A stretch of 64,000 nt of DNA from Marinobacter sp. LV10R510-11A (GCF_900215155.1 NZ_LT907980.1:3348001-3412000); one strand, 5' to 3'; counted from the first letter of the stretch, positions 42,149 through 52,680 are shown. Translations and numbers: made by a program. The notes: generated by a model from the letters alone, not told the origin.

Positions 42149-45100
42149 TGCTTACCGATCAGCCGTTTGATGGTCTTCAGCAAATCTGTCTCCTGGAACG
42201 GTTTGCCGAGGTATTCGTTAACACCGATCGCCAGTGCCCTCTCACGGTGTTTCTCACCTGTCCGCGACGTAATCATGCAGATAGGCATATCGCGCAGGTT
42301 GTCGTCGTGCCTCACAAAGCTGGCGACTTCAAAGCCGTCCATACGCGGCATCTCGATATCCAGCAACATGATGTCCGGCTGGTGATCCTGCAGCTGCGCA
42401 ACCGCGTCTAGGCCATCTTTTGCGGTGATAACCTCCATACCATTGCGCTCCAGCAAGCGGGAGGTGACCTTTCGCACAGTTACCGAATCGTCTACTACCA
42501 TCACCACGGTAGCGCGCTCTTCGTGGCGGGCAGATTCCCGTGCCTTTTCCATATCTTCCAAGCGTTGGCGCTCAGACAATATGTCGGAACGGATCATCGC
42601 CGGCAGGTCGAGAATCACCACCACATTACCATCACCGAGAATGGTGGCACCGGATACGCCGCGAACGGTACTGAACTGCGGGCCAAGGGATTTAACAACA
42701 ATTTCCCGGCTACCCATCAGGTTGTCTACTTGCAGAGCCATAGGCTGCTCGGCGCCGCGAACCAGAATTACCGGCAACGGCAGCGCCTGGCCCTGAAGCT
42801 TGGGATGGTGATCACTGTTCAACAGGCTACCCAGATACTGCAGGCGATATTCTTGGCCCGCGTATTCGTACATGGGAGCGTCTGGTTTGTAGTATTCCTC
42901 AAGCTCATAGGTGCTCACCCGAACAATACCCTCGATAGTATTTAGCGGGATAGCGTAAAAATCTTCGCCTGTGGATACCATCAATGCGCGGTTTACCGAA
43001 ACGGTAAATGGCAATCGCACCGTAAATGCCGTGCCGCGGCCAAGCTGCGATTCGATATCTAAGCTACCGCCGAGCTGTTTGATCTCGCTGGCGACCACAT
43101 CCATGCCCACACCACGCCCAGAAATCTGGGTAACCTGCTGCGCGGTGGAGAATCCTGGCTGCAGGATAAATTGCAGAATTTCCCGGTCAGAGAGGTCTTC
43201 ATCCTCCTGTAGCAAGCCCTGACGAATAGCTTTGTCTCGGATAACCGCAGAAGGAATGCCGGCGCCGTCGTCGATCATGCGCAGAACCACATCGCCGCCT
43301 TCGCGGGCCAGCGACAGAGTAATCTCGCCGGCTTCCGCCTTTCCGTTCTTCCGGCGATCAGCCGGGCTTTCGATGCCGTGGTCGATGGCGTTACGCAACA
43401 TGTGTTCCAGCGGCGCAATCATGCGCTCTAGGATGGTGCGATCCATTTCGCCTTCGGCATTGCGTACATCAAATTCAACTTTCTTACCCAGCTCGCCGCC
43501 GATCTGGCGAACAATCCGGCGCAGGCGCGGCACCATGGAGGCAAACGGGATCATCCGGGTCTTCATCAGACCTTCTTGGAGTTCCGTATTGATGCGGGAC
43601 TGCTGAACCAACAGGGTTTCGGTATCCCGAACCCGGTCAGACAGGGTTTCACGCAGATCCGCCAAGTCTGAAGATGATTCGGTCAGAGCTCGCGACAATT
43701 GCTGAATGGACGAGTACCGATCCATTTCCAGTGGGTCAAAGTCGTCGCCGTAGTCTGGGCCGTGCTCTTTTTCCGCACTGAACAGAATCTGCGTTTCGGT
43801 TTCGATGTCCATTCGGCGCAGCTGTTCGCGTAGGCGCTCAATAGTTGCAGCCATTTCATCCAGAGTATGGCCAAAGTCGCTGCTTTGCTGCTCCAGCCGG
43901 CCACGGGTAATACTGGTTTCACCCGCTAGGTTGACCAAATCATCCAACAAATTAGCGGATACTCGAATGTTTTCCTGAGCAGCAGCCTTGGTGTGGGCCT
44001 TTGCCGGTGCTTTGGCCCGGGCAGGCTTGGGCGCGGGTTTAGCGGGTGCGTCCGGTTGTACCGGATCTGCCATCGCGGGTACCGGCTCGCTCGCGGGCTC
44101 AACGGTGGCTGTGTCAGAATTGGAGCGTTCGCGTATGTCTGCAACCAGAGCAATGATGCCGTCGTGGTCTTCGGTAATGGCCTGCCACTGGCTGTCAGTA
44201 GGCGCGTTGCCACCCAAGTCGATCAAGCGAGTTTCAAAGGTATGAGCTCTATCCCCCAGTAGGGTTAGCTGCGATAAGCGGGCTCCGCCTTTGAGCGTAT
44301 GCAGTGCGCGTTGTGCTTCTTGGTTGAAGTGTTTGTTGGCCGGATCTTTACGCAAGTCGCCAAGGAGCTGCTCCAGCTGATCCATGATTTCGCCGGCTTC
44401 TTCCAGGAATATCTCCAGAATCTCCGGATCGACTGAGTCCTGATCTGCGGTTGCGGTTGCGGTTGCTTCCGCTGACAACTCCCTGTTGTCGACATCAGGA
44501 TTCTGCGCGCTGTTAAACGCTGCAAGAAGCTCGGGGTCGGCAACCAGTTCATTACCCTGTGCTAGCTCGCCGAGCATAGACTTCAGATCGCCAAGACCGC
44601 GACCACTGAGTGTCAGTAAAAGCTTCTGGTTCCCGGGGTTAAATAACAGCGTATCCAGTGCACCTGACCAGGCTTCAGCGAGTTCTGCAATGGGGTCAAC
44701 GTCGGACAGCCTTGCGCCACCTTTTAGGGTGTGCAGTTCCTGTTGCAGCTGATTAACACCGTCTGTCGCCTTCGGATCTTCGCGCCACTGGTCGATACAC
44801 TCGCTGATGGCGTCGTGGATCTCGTGACCCTCATCCAGGAAGATGCTCGTAAGCTCGTCGTCGTTGGCCTCCGCCGTCATGGTTTCTGCAAGCGGATCAG
44901 GGTGTTCGCTCGTCGCAGGCTCGGCCACTTTAGGCAAAGGTTCGCCACGGAGAATGGCCGCAACCTTATCCACCAGATCGCTCGCGGGTGGGCAGGGTTT
45001 CTGGCTAGCAACCTGATCAACCATCTGCGCCAACCGGTCGTGACAAGCAAACAGCAGGTCGTTCATTGCTCCGCTAGCTTCAAGCTGGCCTTCCGCCACT

Positions 45101-47187
45101 TTTTCGAACAAGTCTTCCAGAACGTGAGTTAGGTCCCCAATAGAGCCGACCCCTGCCATGCCCGCGCCACCCTTCAGAGTGTGAACGTCCCGCTGCAATT
45201 CTGCGGCGACACCGCGGTTAGACGGATCCTCACTCCAGGTGTGCAGCGCACTACCTGTTGAGTTGATCAGGTCGTAGGCTTCCTCAAGAAAAATGCCGGT
45301 GAGTTCCGGATCCAAGTGCGAAAGGTAGCTTGAGTGCTCGCTTTCGTCGGGCTCTTCGGTTTCCTCAAGTTCGGCCAAGGGCAGTGTATCGTCATCGGAT
45401 ACGGCGCCTTGCAACTCGTCGGGTGCCGTCACATCCGTGACCGCCCGCGAGCTGTTTGTGTTGTCCATGTAAGCGCAGATTTCGCTGATCAGGTCCGGTG
45501 CCGGGCGTGGAAGCTCCTTGGCTCCCAAGTTGTCTACCATGCCTGCCAGTCGGTCATGGCAGCGGAACAGAAGGTCTGATAGCTCTTCGTTGACGGATAA
45601 GCGCTGTTCGGTAAGCCCTTCAAACAGGTTCTCAAGTTCATGGGCCAGATCGCCCACCGCCGGGATGTCGGCGAGGCGTGCACCGCCTTTCAGAGTATGT
45701 AAATCCCGTTGGAGCAGGTGCAGGATATCCAGATTTCCGGTGGCTTCGCTCCAGCTCTGTAGGGCTTCGGCCGTGCTGTCGATGAGATCGCGAGCTTCGT
45801 CGAGGAAAATTTCCGCAAGCTCTTCATCCATCTCGCTGTCGGTGGTTTCAGCGCCAGAGTCCGCAGGGGCCTGTTCTGCCTCTGGCGACTCCAACTCGTC
45901 CATGTCAAAGCTGAGGTCAATCTCTTCCAGGTCTTCGGTGAACTCGTGATCGAAGGCGCTCGTAGCTTCGGTTGCTAGCCCGGAAATAGACTGGGTAAGT
46001 GCTTCAAGCTGGGAAACCAACTCATCGCCGGACTCAGTAGCCAACCCAGCAGCCACCTGATCCATCATGTTGATCAGGTGTTCATGGGCGTTGCGCACGG
46101 TTGAGAATAGCGGGTCGTCCGGTGCTTCGTTTTGGGTGATGACGGCAGCGTGCACTTCCTGCAATGCTTCGGACAAAGCGGCTACATCAGGCAGCCCTGC
46201 GTCAGATGCTGCGTCGGTAAGCTGTGCTAGTCCCGCGGTGAGGCGATGTAGCGATGCTTGGTCTTGCGGGTTTTCTGCCCACTGCGTAAGGATAAGGTCA
46301 GCATCTAGGACAACGTCTAGGCCTTCATTTAAGAACAGCTGTACGAGCTGCGATGGTGCTGGCTGCCCACCGTTTCGGCTAGTGTCTTCGCTATAGGTGC
46401 GCAGCCTATCATTGGAAATATGCTCTAGCTTTTCTAGAAATGCTTCCGTGCCGGGCAGCGAGGTCTGGGGCTCTTGACGTATCTGTGCCAGCCCCTGTAC
46501 CAGGAAGTCGCAGGCGGTTTCAACCAACGACAGCACGTCGCGGTCAGCGCGCAAATTCTGGGCGCGGGACTCCTTGATGAAGCGTTCCAGTGGCGCGATG
46601 ACGGCTGCTATCGGGCTGATTCCCGCCGTGTGAGCACTGCCCTTGAGTGTATGCAGAGCCCGGGACAGGTTGTCGGTATAGGAGACGCTGACTTTGTCGC
46701 CAGCCGACGCCAGAAACTCTTGAAGCGTCTGCAGATGGGTTTCCGTTTCGCTCTCAAAGATATCCAGTAACACCGGATCAACGCTGCCCTCGTCCGCACC
46801 GTACTCGGTTTCAGACGGCTGCATTGCGTCGGCGCCGGAAACGTCATCGGCTCCGCTTGCCGGCATTGTGCTGGTGTCTGGGATTTCGCCGTTTGCTAGG
46901 GTTTTGGCCCGGGCTTCGAGGCTGGAAGGATCGGCTGAAGGCAGCTGGTGATGTTCAAAATCGCTTACCAGAGCCGGAAGAATACCGGTTGCCTCATCCA
47001 GCAGGTCGACAATGTCGTCATTTATAAAAATGCTGCCGTCAATCACACGGTTCAACATGTTCTCGACGGACCAAGCCAGTTCACCCACAATTAGCGCACC
47101 GACCATGCGACCGCTGCCTTTGAGGGTGTGGAATGCGCGGCGTATTTCAGAAAGGGCGCTGCGGTCATCGTGCTGGCGTAGCAGCAT
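42145..47187 (-). CDS. chpA: ChpA, C-terminal portion after frameshift
   Basis: 1680 residues from the first ATG at 47187, which lies inside an Hpt domain. The same frame is homologous upstream to about 47283 (DDLIDDEILEIFIEEAGE). Canonical Hpt histidines (HTLKG) are at residues 20, 179, 497, 669, 819 and 963. Then come the dimerisation/HATPase core with NAIDHGIES near 1290, a CheW domain, and a receiver with VDDS and LLDIEMPRMDGF near 1560-1675. It phosphorylates PilG and PilH. With the upstream frame it forms one ChpA of about 2,477 residues; P. aeruginosa ChpA has about 2,470. Confidence 0.88.
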   Translation of the reverse strand: MLLRQHDDRSALSEIRRAFHTLKGSGRMVGALIVGELAWSVENMLNRVIDGSIFINDDIVDLLDEATGILPALVSDFEHHQLPSADPSSLEARAKTLANGEIPDTSTMPASGADDVSGADAMQPSETEYGADEGSVDPVLLDIFESETETHLQTLQEFLASAGDKVSVSYTDNLSRALHTLKGSAHTAGISPIAAVIAPLERFIKESRAQNLRADRDVLSLVETACDFLVQGLAQIRQEPQTSLPGTEAFLEKLEHISNDRLRTYSEDTSRNGGQPAPSQLVQLFLNEGLDVVLDADLILTQWAENPQDQASLHRLTAGLAQLTDAASDAGLPDVAALSEALQEVHAAVITQNEAPDDPLFSTVRNAHEHLINMMDQVAAGLATESGDELVSQLEALTQSISGLATEATSAFDHEFTEDLEEIDLSFDMDELESPEAEQAPADSGAETTDSEMDEELAEIFLDEARDLIDSTAEALQSWSEATGNLDILHLLQRDLHTLKGGARLADIPAVGDLAHELENLFEGLTEQRLSVNEELSDLLFRCHDRLAGMVDNLGAKELPRPAPDLISEICAYMDNTNSSRAVTDVTAPDELQGAVSDDDTLPLAELEETEEPDESEHSSYLSHLDPELTGIFLEEAYDLINSTGSALHTWSEDPSNRGVAAELQRDVHTLKGGAGMAGVGSIGDLTHVLEDLFEKVAEGQLEASGAMNDLLFACHDRLAQMVDQVASQKPCPPASDLVDKVAAILRGEPLPKVAEPATSEHPDPLAETMTAEANDDELTSIFLDEGHEIHDAISECIDQWREDPKATDGVNQLQQELHTLKGGARLSDVDPIAELAEAWSGALDTLLFNPGNQKLLLTLSGRGLGDLKSMLGELAQGNELVADPELLAAFNSAQNPDVDNRELSAEATATATADQDSVDPEILEIFLEEAGEIMDQLEQLLGDLRKDPANKHFNQEAQRALHTLKGGARLSQLTLLGDRAHTFETRLIDLGGNAPTDSQWQAITEDHDGIIALVADIRERSNSDTATVEPASEPVPAMADPVQPDAPAKPAPKPARAKAPAKAHTKAAAQENIRVSANLLDDLVNLAGETSITRGRLEQQSSDFGHTLDEMAATIERLREQLRRMDIETETQILFSAEKEHGPDYGDDFDPLEMDRYSSIQQLSRALTESSSDLADLRETLSDRVRDTETLLVQQSRINTELQEGLMKTRMIPFASMVPRLRRIVRQIGGELGKKVEFDVRNAEGEMDRTILERMIAPLEHMLRNAIDHGIESPADRRKNGKAEAGEITLSLAREGGDVVLRMIDDGAGIPSAVIRDKAIRQGLLQEDEDLSDREILQFILQPGFSTAQQVTQISGRGVGMDVVASEIKQLGGSLDIESQLGRGTAFTVRLPFTVSVNRALMVSTGEDFYAIPLNTIEGIVRVSTYELEEYYKPDAPMYEYAGQEYRLQYLGSLLNSDHHPKLQGQALPLPVILVRGAEQPMALQVDNLMGSREIVVKSLGPQFSTVRGVSGATILGDGNVVVILDLPAMIRSDILSERQRLEDMEKARESARHEERATVVMVVDDSVTVRKVTSRLLERNGMEVITAKDGLDAVAQLQDHQPDIMLLDIEMPRMDGFEVASFVRHDDNLRDMPICMITSRTGEKHRERALAIGVNEYLGKPFQETDLLKTIKRLIGKQ

Positions 47188-47261
47188 GGGCAGGTATTCC
47201 CGGATGGTGTCCAGGACCTCGCCGGCTTCCTCGATAAAGATCTCGAGGATTTCATCGTCAA

Positions 47262-49577
47262 TCAGGTCGTCATTATGACCGCTGTCGACCTCTGTTCTGG
47301 CGCTGGTACGTCGTCAGTCGGCGTATCGAGTGCCGCATCCGCTGAGGCTTCCGGAGCAACGGCGTGCGCACTGTCGCTGCGACGGGTGGTAGCCATTGCT
47401 TCCGCGCGTTCGATCAGCTCGGCTACGTCGCCGGTGGTGTGACCATCACGGAATTCTTGAATCAGCGAGGGAATACGTGCGTTGACGTCATCGATCAGAG
47501 AGAACAGATCGTCGTTTGGTTTGAGGCTCTGGTCGATCACTCCGTTGAGCAGGCTTTCCACAGACCAAGCCAGTTCGCTAAGGCTGGTGGCGCCAACCAG
47601 ACGGCCGCTGCCTTTGAGGGTGTGGAACGCACGGCGAACTTCAGTCAGTGCCGGACGATCGTCGTGGCTCTGGCGCAAGCGTGGGTAGAATTCATGAATG
47701 GTTTGCAGAACTTCTTCGGCTTCTTCCACAAAGATGCCAAGAATCTCGTCGTCTAACAGCCCCTCATCTGATGCTTTGGTTTCGGGCTCTTGCGCCGGTG
47801 CAAGCTCATCCGTGTCCACCGGTTCTATCACCGGAACACCATCGTCTTTTAGTTCAGTGCCCCAAGTGGGTTCCTGACCTACCGGGAAGCCAAGACTGGC
47901 GAGGCTTTCTTCGGCGATTCGTAGGATATCTTCGTTATCACTAATGCCTTCAGCCAGGCGCTCCAGATAGTACTCAATACTGGTGATTGCGTCGGCGAGG
48001 GTGTCGAGCTGTATCCAATCGGGTACGTGCTTGTCACTGAGCAGAACATCCGAAATATAGCGTTCTGCTGAGTCCAGCATGCTGGCTACGCGATCCAGTG
48101 GCACTAGGCTTAGGCCGCCGCGGATACTGTGGAGTAAACCCGGCACATGCTCAATTTCACGAGTGTCCCATTGGGAAGCAATGAAGTTGATAACAGCAGA
48201 CTTCACTTGCTCCAACGTGTTGCGGGATTCCCGTAGCAGGGCACTGCTGGCATCTCCAAGCTCGCGGGAACCCTGATTAAGAGGCAGATTGTCGCCGCTG
48301 TTTTCAGAGCGATCCCGCGATCGATCGCTGTCTAGGCCGGCAAGACTGGCTTCCACGTAAAGAAGAGCCCCGGCGATGTCCATCAGGGTGCCGTCGTCGA
48401 CCAGTTCGCTCTGTGTGCTGAGCTTTTCAACCAGCTCAATTTGTTCGGTAATGATTTTCCGTGGAATTCCCAAGCTTAGTACGGCAAGGGTGTTGCCCAC
48501 TTGCACCATACCGGGGAGAAGATCTTCAAGTTCATTGTTCTGTCGCAGCTCTGAACGAACAAACAGGTCCAGCTGGTCTTTCAGCTTGGCGAGTTCTTCG
48601 TTGAGCGCATTAACAACGGAATGAATAGCTTCGCGGCCCGGGCCGGAAACTCGGTTTCGGGCGGCATCCACATCGTCTTCAGAGGGGAGAGCTTCCTCGA
48701 GTTGATAGCGGCTGCGTAGTTCCCGAACTCTTTCGGAATCCAGATCCCGTGCTCGGGCAATGTAGTAGAGCAGGTGTTTCAAAAGCGCATCGGGTACTGG
48801 CTGCGCGAGAATATCAGCGTGCTCGTCGGTCAGGCGGCGGATTTCGCTGTCGAGTTCCCGAAGCAAGGACTTTACTGCTGAGTTGACCGGGTTGGCCTTT
48901 GCCTGGAGCGTTTCCACGAAGGCAGCTGCGGCTTTCCAGAGCTCTCCACGGGGGGTTTTCTGGCAAAGGCGAGTGAGCCGGTGAATCACTTTTTGCAGGT
49001 AAACAAACTGGGCGTCGAGGTCTTCTTCGCGAACGATGCCGGCGAGGGCAAACTGGTACATTTGGCGAAGCTTTCGAATATGACCAAGTACTTTGGGGTC
49101 CTGCAGCCGCTGGGAAGCGTTGCCTGCAACCTGCATGCGAGACGGGCTCAGGTCCGGTTTGAACAGGGAGGTGTCTGAAAGCAGGGAATCGCCCCGTGCG
49201 GCCCGAAGATCGTTCAGTAGAGGCAGCAGCACCATGGGAAAATCATCCTGGCTGCTGGCCAAGTGTTCCAGATACTGAGGAAGCTGCAAGATGGCCTGCA
49301 TCAGGACATTAACGGCGTCGTCGACGCTGACAACGCTGTCGTTCAACACTGCCTGGGTGAGCTTTTCCATCTCTTCGGTCAGCAAAGCTGCACCGTATAG
49401 CTCAACCATCTGCAGGGTGCCATGCACCTGATGGAGATAATTCAGGCAGAAGCGCAGGCGTGCAGTGTCGTCACGATTTTCGACATACGCCTCAAGCGCA
49501 TGCTGACTCTGAGTCAGCGTGTCCTGTATCTCGCCCCGAACCCAGTCGAGGGCGATGCTGTCATGGTTATTGCCCAT
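47262..49577 (-). CDS. chpA: ChpA, N-terminal portion before frameshift
   Basis: 771 residues, ending in a TGA shortly after a complete Hpt domain (HTLKGSGRLVG, His652) and an acidic Ala/Pro linker. Two earlier histidine regions are degenerate (LHQVHG near 50, LHSIRGG near 480), as expected for the N-terminus of ChpA. The downstream frame, offset by minus one, resumes the next Hpt unit without loss. The shift must lie between 47265 and 47313, because the two frames are both open only there. Without rescue, this piece lacks the kinase core. CheR-like pilK lies 11 bases upstream. Confidence 0.88.
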   Translation of the reverse strand: MGNNHDSIALDWVRGEIQDTLTQSQHALEAYVENRDDTARLRFCLNYLHQVHGTLQMVELYGAALLTEEMEKLTQAVLNDSVVSVDDAVNVLMQAILQLPQYLEHLASSQDDFPMVLLPLLNDLRAARGDSLLSDTSLFKPDLSPSRMQVAGNASQRLQDPKVLGHIRKLRQMYQFALAGIVREEDLDAQFVYLQKVIHRLTRLCQKTPRGELWKAAAAFVETLQAKANPVNSAVKSLLRELDSEIRRLTDEHADILAQPVPDALLKHLLYYIARARDLDSERVRELRSRYQLEEALPSEDDVDAARNRVSGPGREAIHSVVNALNEELAKLKDQLDLFVRSELRQNNELEDLLPGMVQVGNTLAVLSLGIPRKIITEQIELVEKLSTQSELVDDGTLMDIAGALLYVEASLAGLDSDRSRDRSENSGDNLPLNQGSRELGDASSALLRESRNTLEQVKSAVINFIASQWDTREIEHVPGLLHSIRGGLSLVPLDRVASMLDSAERYISDVLLSDKHVPDWIQLDTLADAITSIEYYLERLAEGISDNEDILRIAEESLASLGFPVGQEPTWGTELKDDGVPVIEPVDTDELAPAQEPETKASDEGLLDDEILGIFVEEAEEVLQTIHEFYPRLRQSHDDRPALTEVRRAFHTLKGSGRLVGATSLSELAWSVESLLNGVIDQSLKPNDDLFSLIDDVNARIPSLIQEFRDGHTTGDVAELIERAEAMATTRRSDSAHAVAPEASADAALDTPTDDVPAPEQRSTAVIMTT

Positions 49578-49588
49578 AACCTCTCCGG

Positions 49589-50488
49589 TTATTCTTCGTC
49601 AGTCTGGCGCTTTATCCACGCCAGTACGTGTTCCGAGGGTACCTTTTGCAGGCCTGGGGGCTGCCAGTCGGTCAGCTCTCCCTGGCCCAGAACCAGTAAT
49701 CCCCCGGGCGCCAGCCGCTCTGCAAGTCGCCTGACAATGTCCCGTCTGCGCCAGCGACGGAAATAAATCAGCAAATTCTGGCAGAAGATAATATTCATCC
49801 CGTGCATGGGTGCTTTATCCAGATCCAGAACATTTAGTCTGGTAAAGCAGACCCGTTCCCGGATGCTATCTACAATTTCTACGGTGTTCCGCTCGGCCGG
49901 GCGGAAGTACCGGGTTTTCATGTGATCTTCCATGCCCAGCAGTTTGCGGGCACTGAACTGGCCAATCCGGGCCTTCTCGATCACTGGCTTACTGATATCC
50001 GAGCCCGTTACGCCATACAAAGGTTTCAGGGCCAGCTGGCTCATACACTCGTTCAGCACCATGGCTAGCGTGTAGGGCTCCTCGCCGGTGGAGCATCCGA
50101 CGCTCCAGGCTTCAATAGGCCGCTTTCGGAACTGCTCTCTTGGCCGCGTGAGAACATAGTCGGCGACCAAGCGAAATGCGTCAGGATCCCGGAAAAAGCG
50201 GGTTTCCTGCACGGTCAGCCGATCAACCAGTGTTGACCATTCCCGTATGGCATCCGGCCCCGAGACAATCGTTTCGTAGTAGGCTTGATAACTGCTGCAG
50301 CCTATTTCTCGCATCCGGATAGCCAGATTGGTCTCCAGAAACGAGCGGCGCTCTGCAGGCAGTGTCATGCCTGTACGGTGTTCTAGTAATGCCTGCCACT
50401 GGCAGAACTGCGCCTCGTCCATGTCAGGAAGGCGGCGCAGAAACCAGGTGCTTTCGGCAGTTGACGGGTTGTTATGAAGTTCAGACAT
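49589..50488 (-). CDS. pilK: CheR-like methyltransferase PilK
   Basis: 299 residues. A small N-terminal helical domain (about 20-85) is followed by an AdoMet-dependent methyltransferase domain, with WSVGCSTGEEPYTLAM near 127-142 and IIFCQNLLIYFRRW near 229-242, as in CheR. It is expected to methylate glutamates of the receptor PilJ encoded upstream. Position between pilJ and chpA matches PilK in Pseudomonas. Confidence 0.9.
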   Translation of the reverse strand: MSELHNNPSTAESTWFLRRLPDMDEAQFCQWQALLEHRTGMTLPAERRSFLETNLAIRMREIGCSSYQAYYETIVSGPDAIREWSTLVDRLTVQETRFFRDPDAFRLVADYVLTRPREQFRKRPIEAWSVGCSTGEEPYTLAMVLNECMSQLALKPLYGVTGSDISKPVIEKARIGQFSARKLLGMEDHMKTRYFRPAERNTVEIVDSIRERVCFTRLNVLDLDKAPMHGMNIIFCQNLLIYFRRWRRRDIVRRLAERLAPGGLLVLGQGELTDWQPPGLQKVPSEHVLAWIKRQTDEE

Positions 50489-50515
50489 AAGCCGCCATTA
50501 GCCTCGGGCTGTGTC

Positions 50516-52591
50516 TCAGCCCACCACCGGAACGTTGCTGTTTTCCTCTTCTTCGTGATCTGCCAAATCCTCTTCAGGCAGCGTGAAGCCGGCAACGGAG
50601 GACCGCAGCTCGGAGGCCATATCTGCCAAGTTCCCGATGGACTTCGCGGTTGCGTTGGTACCGGACGATGTCTGGGAAGTGATTTCTTGGATAACGTTCA
50701 TCGTATTGGAAATGTGTGCGGCAGAAGACGACTGCTGGCGTGCGGCGTTGGAGATATTCTGAATCAGCTCCGCCAGGCTCATGGATACGTTCTCGATTTC
50801 CTCGAGGGCGATACCCGCGTCTTGTGCCAAACGTGCACCACGTACCACCTCGGCGGTGGTGTGTTCCATGGAGATAACGGCTTCGTTAGTATCAGACTGG
50901 ATCGTTTTAACCAGTGCTTCAATCTGCTTGGTTGCCGCAGAGGAACGTTCCGCCAAACGCTGAACTTCGTCCGCAACGACCGCAAAGCCCCGGCCTGCGT
51001 CACCGGCCATAGAGGCCTGGATTGCAGCGTTCAAGGACAGAATGTTGGTTTGGTCGGCGATGTCGTTGATCAGAGATACGATGTCACCGATCTCCTGGGA
51101 TGACTCACCCAGACGCTTGATCCGTTTTGATGTTTCCTGGATCTGCTCACGGATGTTGTCCATGCCGCGGATGGTGTTCTGTACCACTTCTGCGCCTTTC
51201 TTGGCGATCGCAACCGAGCGCTCCGCAACCGCAGAAGATTCCGCAGCGTTGGAGGATACTTGGTCAATCGACACGGCCATTTCGTTAACCGCTGCTGAGG
51301 CGCCAGCAATTTCCTGGGCCTGGTGCTCGGAAGCATCTGCCAAATGCATAGCTGTAGACTGGGTTTCCTGGGCCGCTGAGGCCACACGTACCGCGGTACC
51401 ACGAATCGCCTGTACCAGCCCGCGCATTTGGTCGATCGCGTAGTTGATAGAGTCGGCGATGGCACCGGTGAAGTCCTCGGTTACCGTGGCTTCGGTGGTC
51501 AAGTCACCGTCAGCTAGGTCAGCCAGTTCGTCCAGCAGTCGCAGGATCGCGTTCTGGTTCTGCTCATTCTGTTCCTGAGTAGTTGCCAAGCGCGCCTGGG
51601 CTTCCCGGTATAGAGCAAGGCCGATAAACACAACCATGGCAACCATGGCGGCCAGCATAATAAAGGCCAGTGTCGGGCTGATAAGTCGCGAGCCGCTTTG
51701 GGCACGGAAGCTTTCAGCGAGAACAGACAGTTCCGAAAGAAGAACTTCGGAATTCTGGAAGATGTCGCTTGCCGCGGTACGTACCTTGAAGAGGTCGGGA
51801 GAGGCTTCAAGAATCGCGTCTACGTTCTGGGAGACGAACTCGAACAGCTCATCTACTGCTTCAAGACCGTAAATGGCATCTTCGTCGTTAACTTTGGAGA
51901 TACCCATAGCTGGGGTACCGTTAAGCTGGCCTTCAAGCACTCGGCCAAACAGGCTGGCGTCGCGGCCAAACCGGTCAGCGGCAATAACGGCATCTTCGTC
52001 ACCGGAAAGTACGTTGTTCACAGAGCGCACAATACGCTCTGCAAGCAGGGACTGACGCTGTGCCAGTGCAACCTGTTCCGCCGGCGCGTCGTTATCCAGC
52101 AGGATTTGTACGATATCGTCGTATTCAACCTGAAGCTGAGGGATGGTTTCGTTCAGGGTGCGCGCTACTTCGTGCAGGCCAAGCACAGCATCGCGCGTGG
52201 ACAGAATGCTGTCTGCGTTCTCGCGCACCGTGTTCCAGTGCTGCTGAACGCCGCTCTCGCGGGCTAATTCACTGGGGGGCAGGCCGGTTTCCGGGTTGCC
52301 TTCGGTTACGTTGGCCCAGAGCTGCTGGAATTCATCGCGGGAGCGGCGTAGCTGGTTAAATGCGTCGGCGGTGCCACCGGCGGCTTCAGTCGCGTTTTTC
52401 GCAATTTCCTGCGACAGCACCCTGAGCTCTGCGGCGTTGGCGATGTATTCCTGGTCGTTCTGGCTGTCCCTGTTGACGATAAACAGGACTACAACGAGCA
52501 GAACGGTGAGTGCGATCAGTGAGGTAATCAGGCCGGCAACAAGCTTGTTACCTCCCTGTCCCATGCTGATTCTTCCAGCTCTGTTTTTCAT
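50516..52591 (-). CDS. pilJ: Type IV pilus methyl-accepting chemoreceptor PilJ
   Basis: 691 residues. Membrane helices near 15-38 and 305-326 bracket a periplasmic region with two PilJ-type four-helix modules. A HAMP-like linker and a long coiled-coil signalling domain follow, with the conserved hairpin around DEVQRLAERSSAATKQIE near 575-592. Receptors of this class sense surface contact, pilus retraction or phospholipids and control ChpA. The C-terminus ends EEENSNVPVVG without a CheR-tethering pentapeptide. Confidence 0.92.
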   Translation of the reverse strand: MKNRAGRISMGQGGNKLVAGLITSLIALTVLLVVVLFIVNRDSQNDQEYIANAAELRVLSQEIAKNATEAAGGTADAFNQLRRSRDEFQQLWANVTEGNPETGLPPSELARESGVQQHWNTVRENADSILSTRDAVLGLHEVARTLNETIPQLQVEYDDIVQILLDNDAPAEQVALAQRQSLLAERIVRSVNNVLSGDEDAVIAADRFGRDASLFGRVLEGQLNGTPAMGISKVNDEDAIYGLEAVDELFEFVSQNVDAILEASPDLFKVRTAASDIFQNSEVLLSELSVLAESFRAQSGSRLISPTLAFIMLAAMVAMVVFIGLALYREAQARLATTQEQNEQNQNAILRLLDELADLADGDLTTEATVTEDFTGAIADSINYAIDQMRGLVQAIRGTAVRVASAAQETQSTAMHLADASEHQAQEIAGASAAVNEMAVSIDQVSSNAAESSAVAERSVAIAKKGAEVVQNTIRGMDNIREQIQETSKRIKRLGESSQEIGDIVSLINDIADQTNILSLNAAIQASMAGDAGRGFAVVADEVQRLAERSSAATKQIEALVKTIQSDTNEAVISMEHTTAEVVRGARLAQDAGIALEEIENVSMSLAELIQNISNAARQQSSSAAHISNTMNVIQEITSQTSSGTNATAKSIGNLADMASELRSSVAGFTLPEEDLADHEEEENSNVPVVG

Positions 52592-52680
52592 TTTCTGGCT
52601 CCCGGCCTCTTCAAGATTTTGGCAAGTTGTTTTAATCAGGTTTCGGGCAGTCAGGGTGTTTTCCTGCCACGGTCGTCACC

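Noticed and set aside
47262..47290. Programmed minus-one slippage in chpA
   Set aside because: The geometry would allow it, but no X-XXY-YYZ heptamer or downstream structure is visible, so it stays only as one of several explanations.
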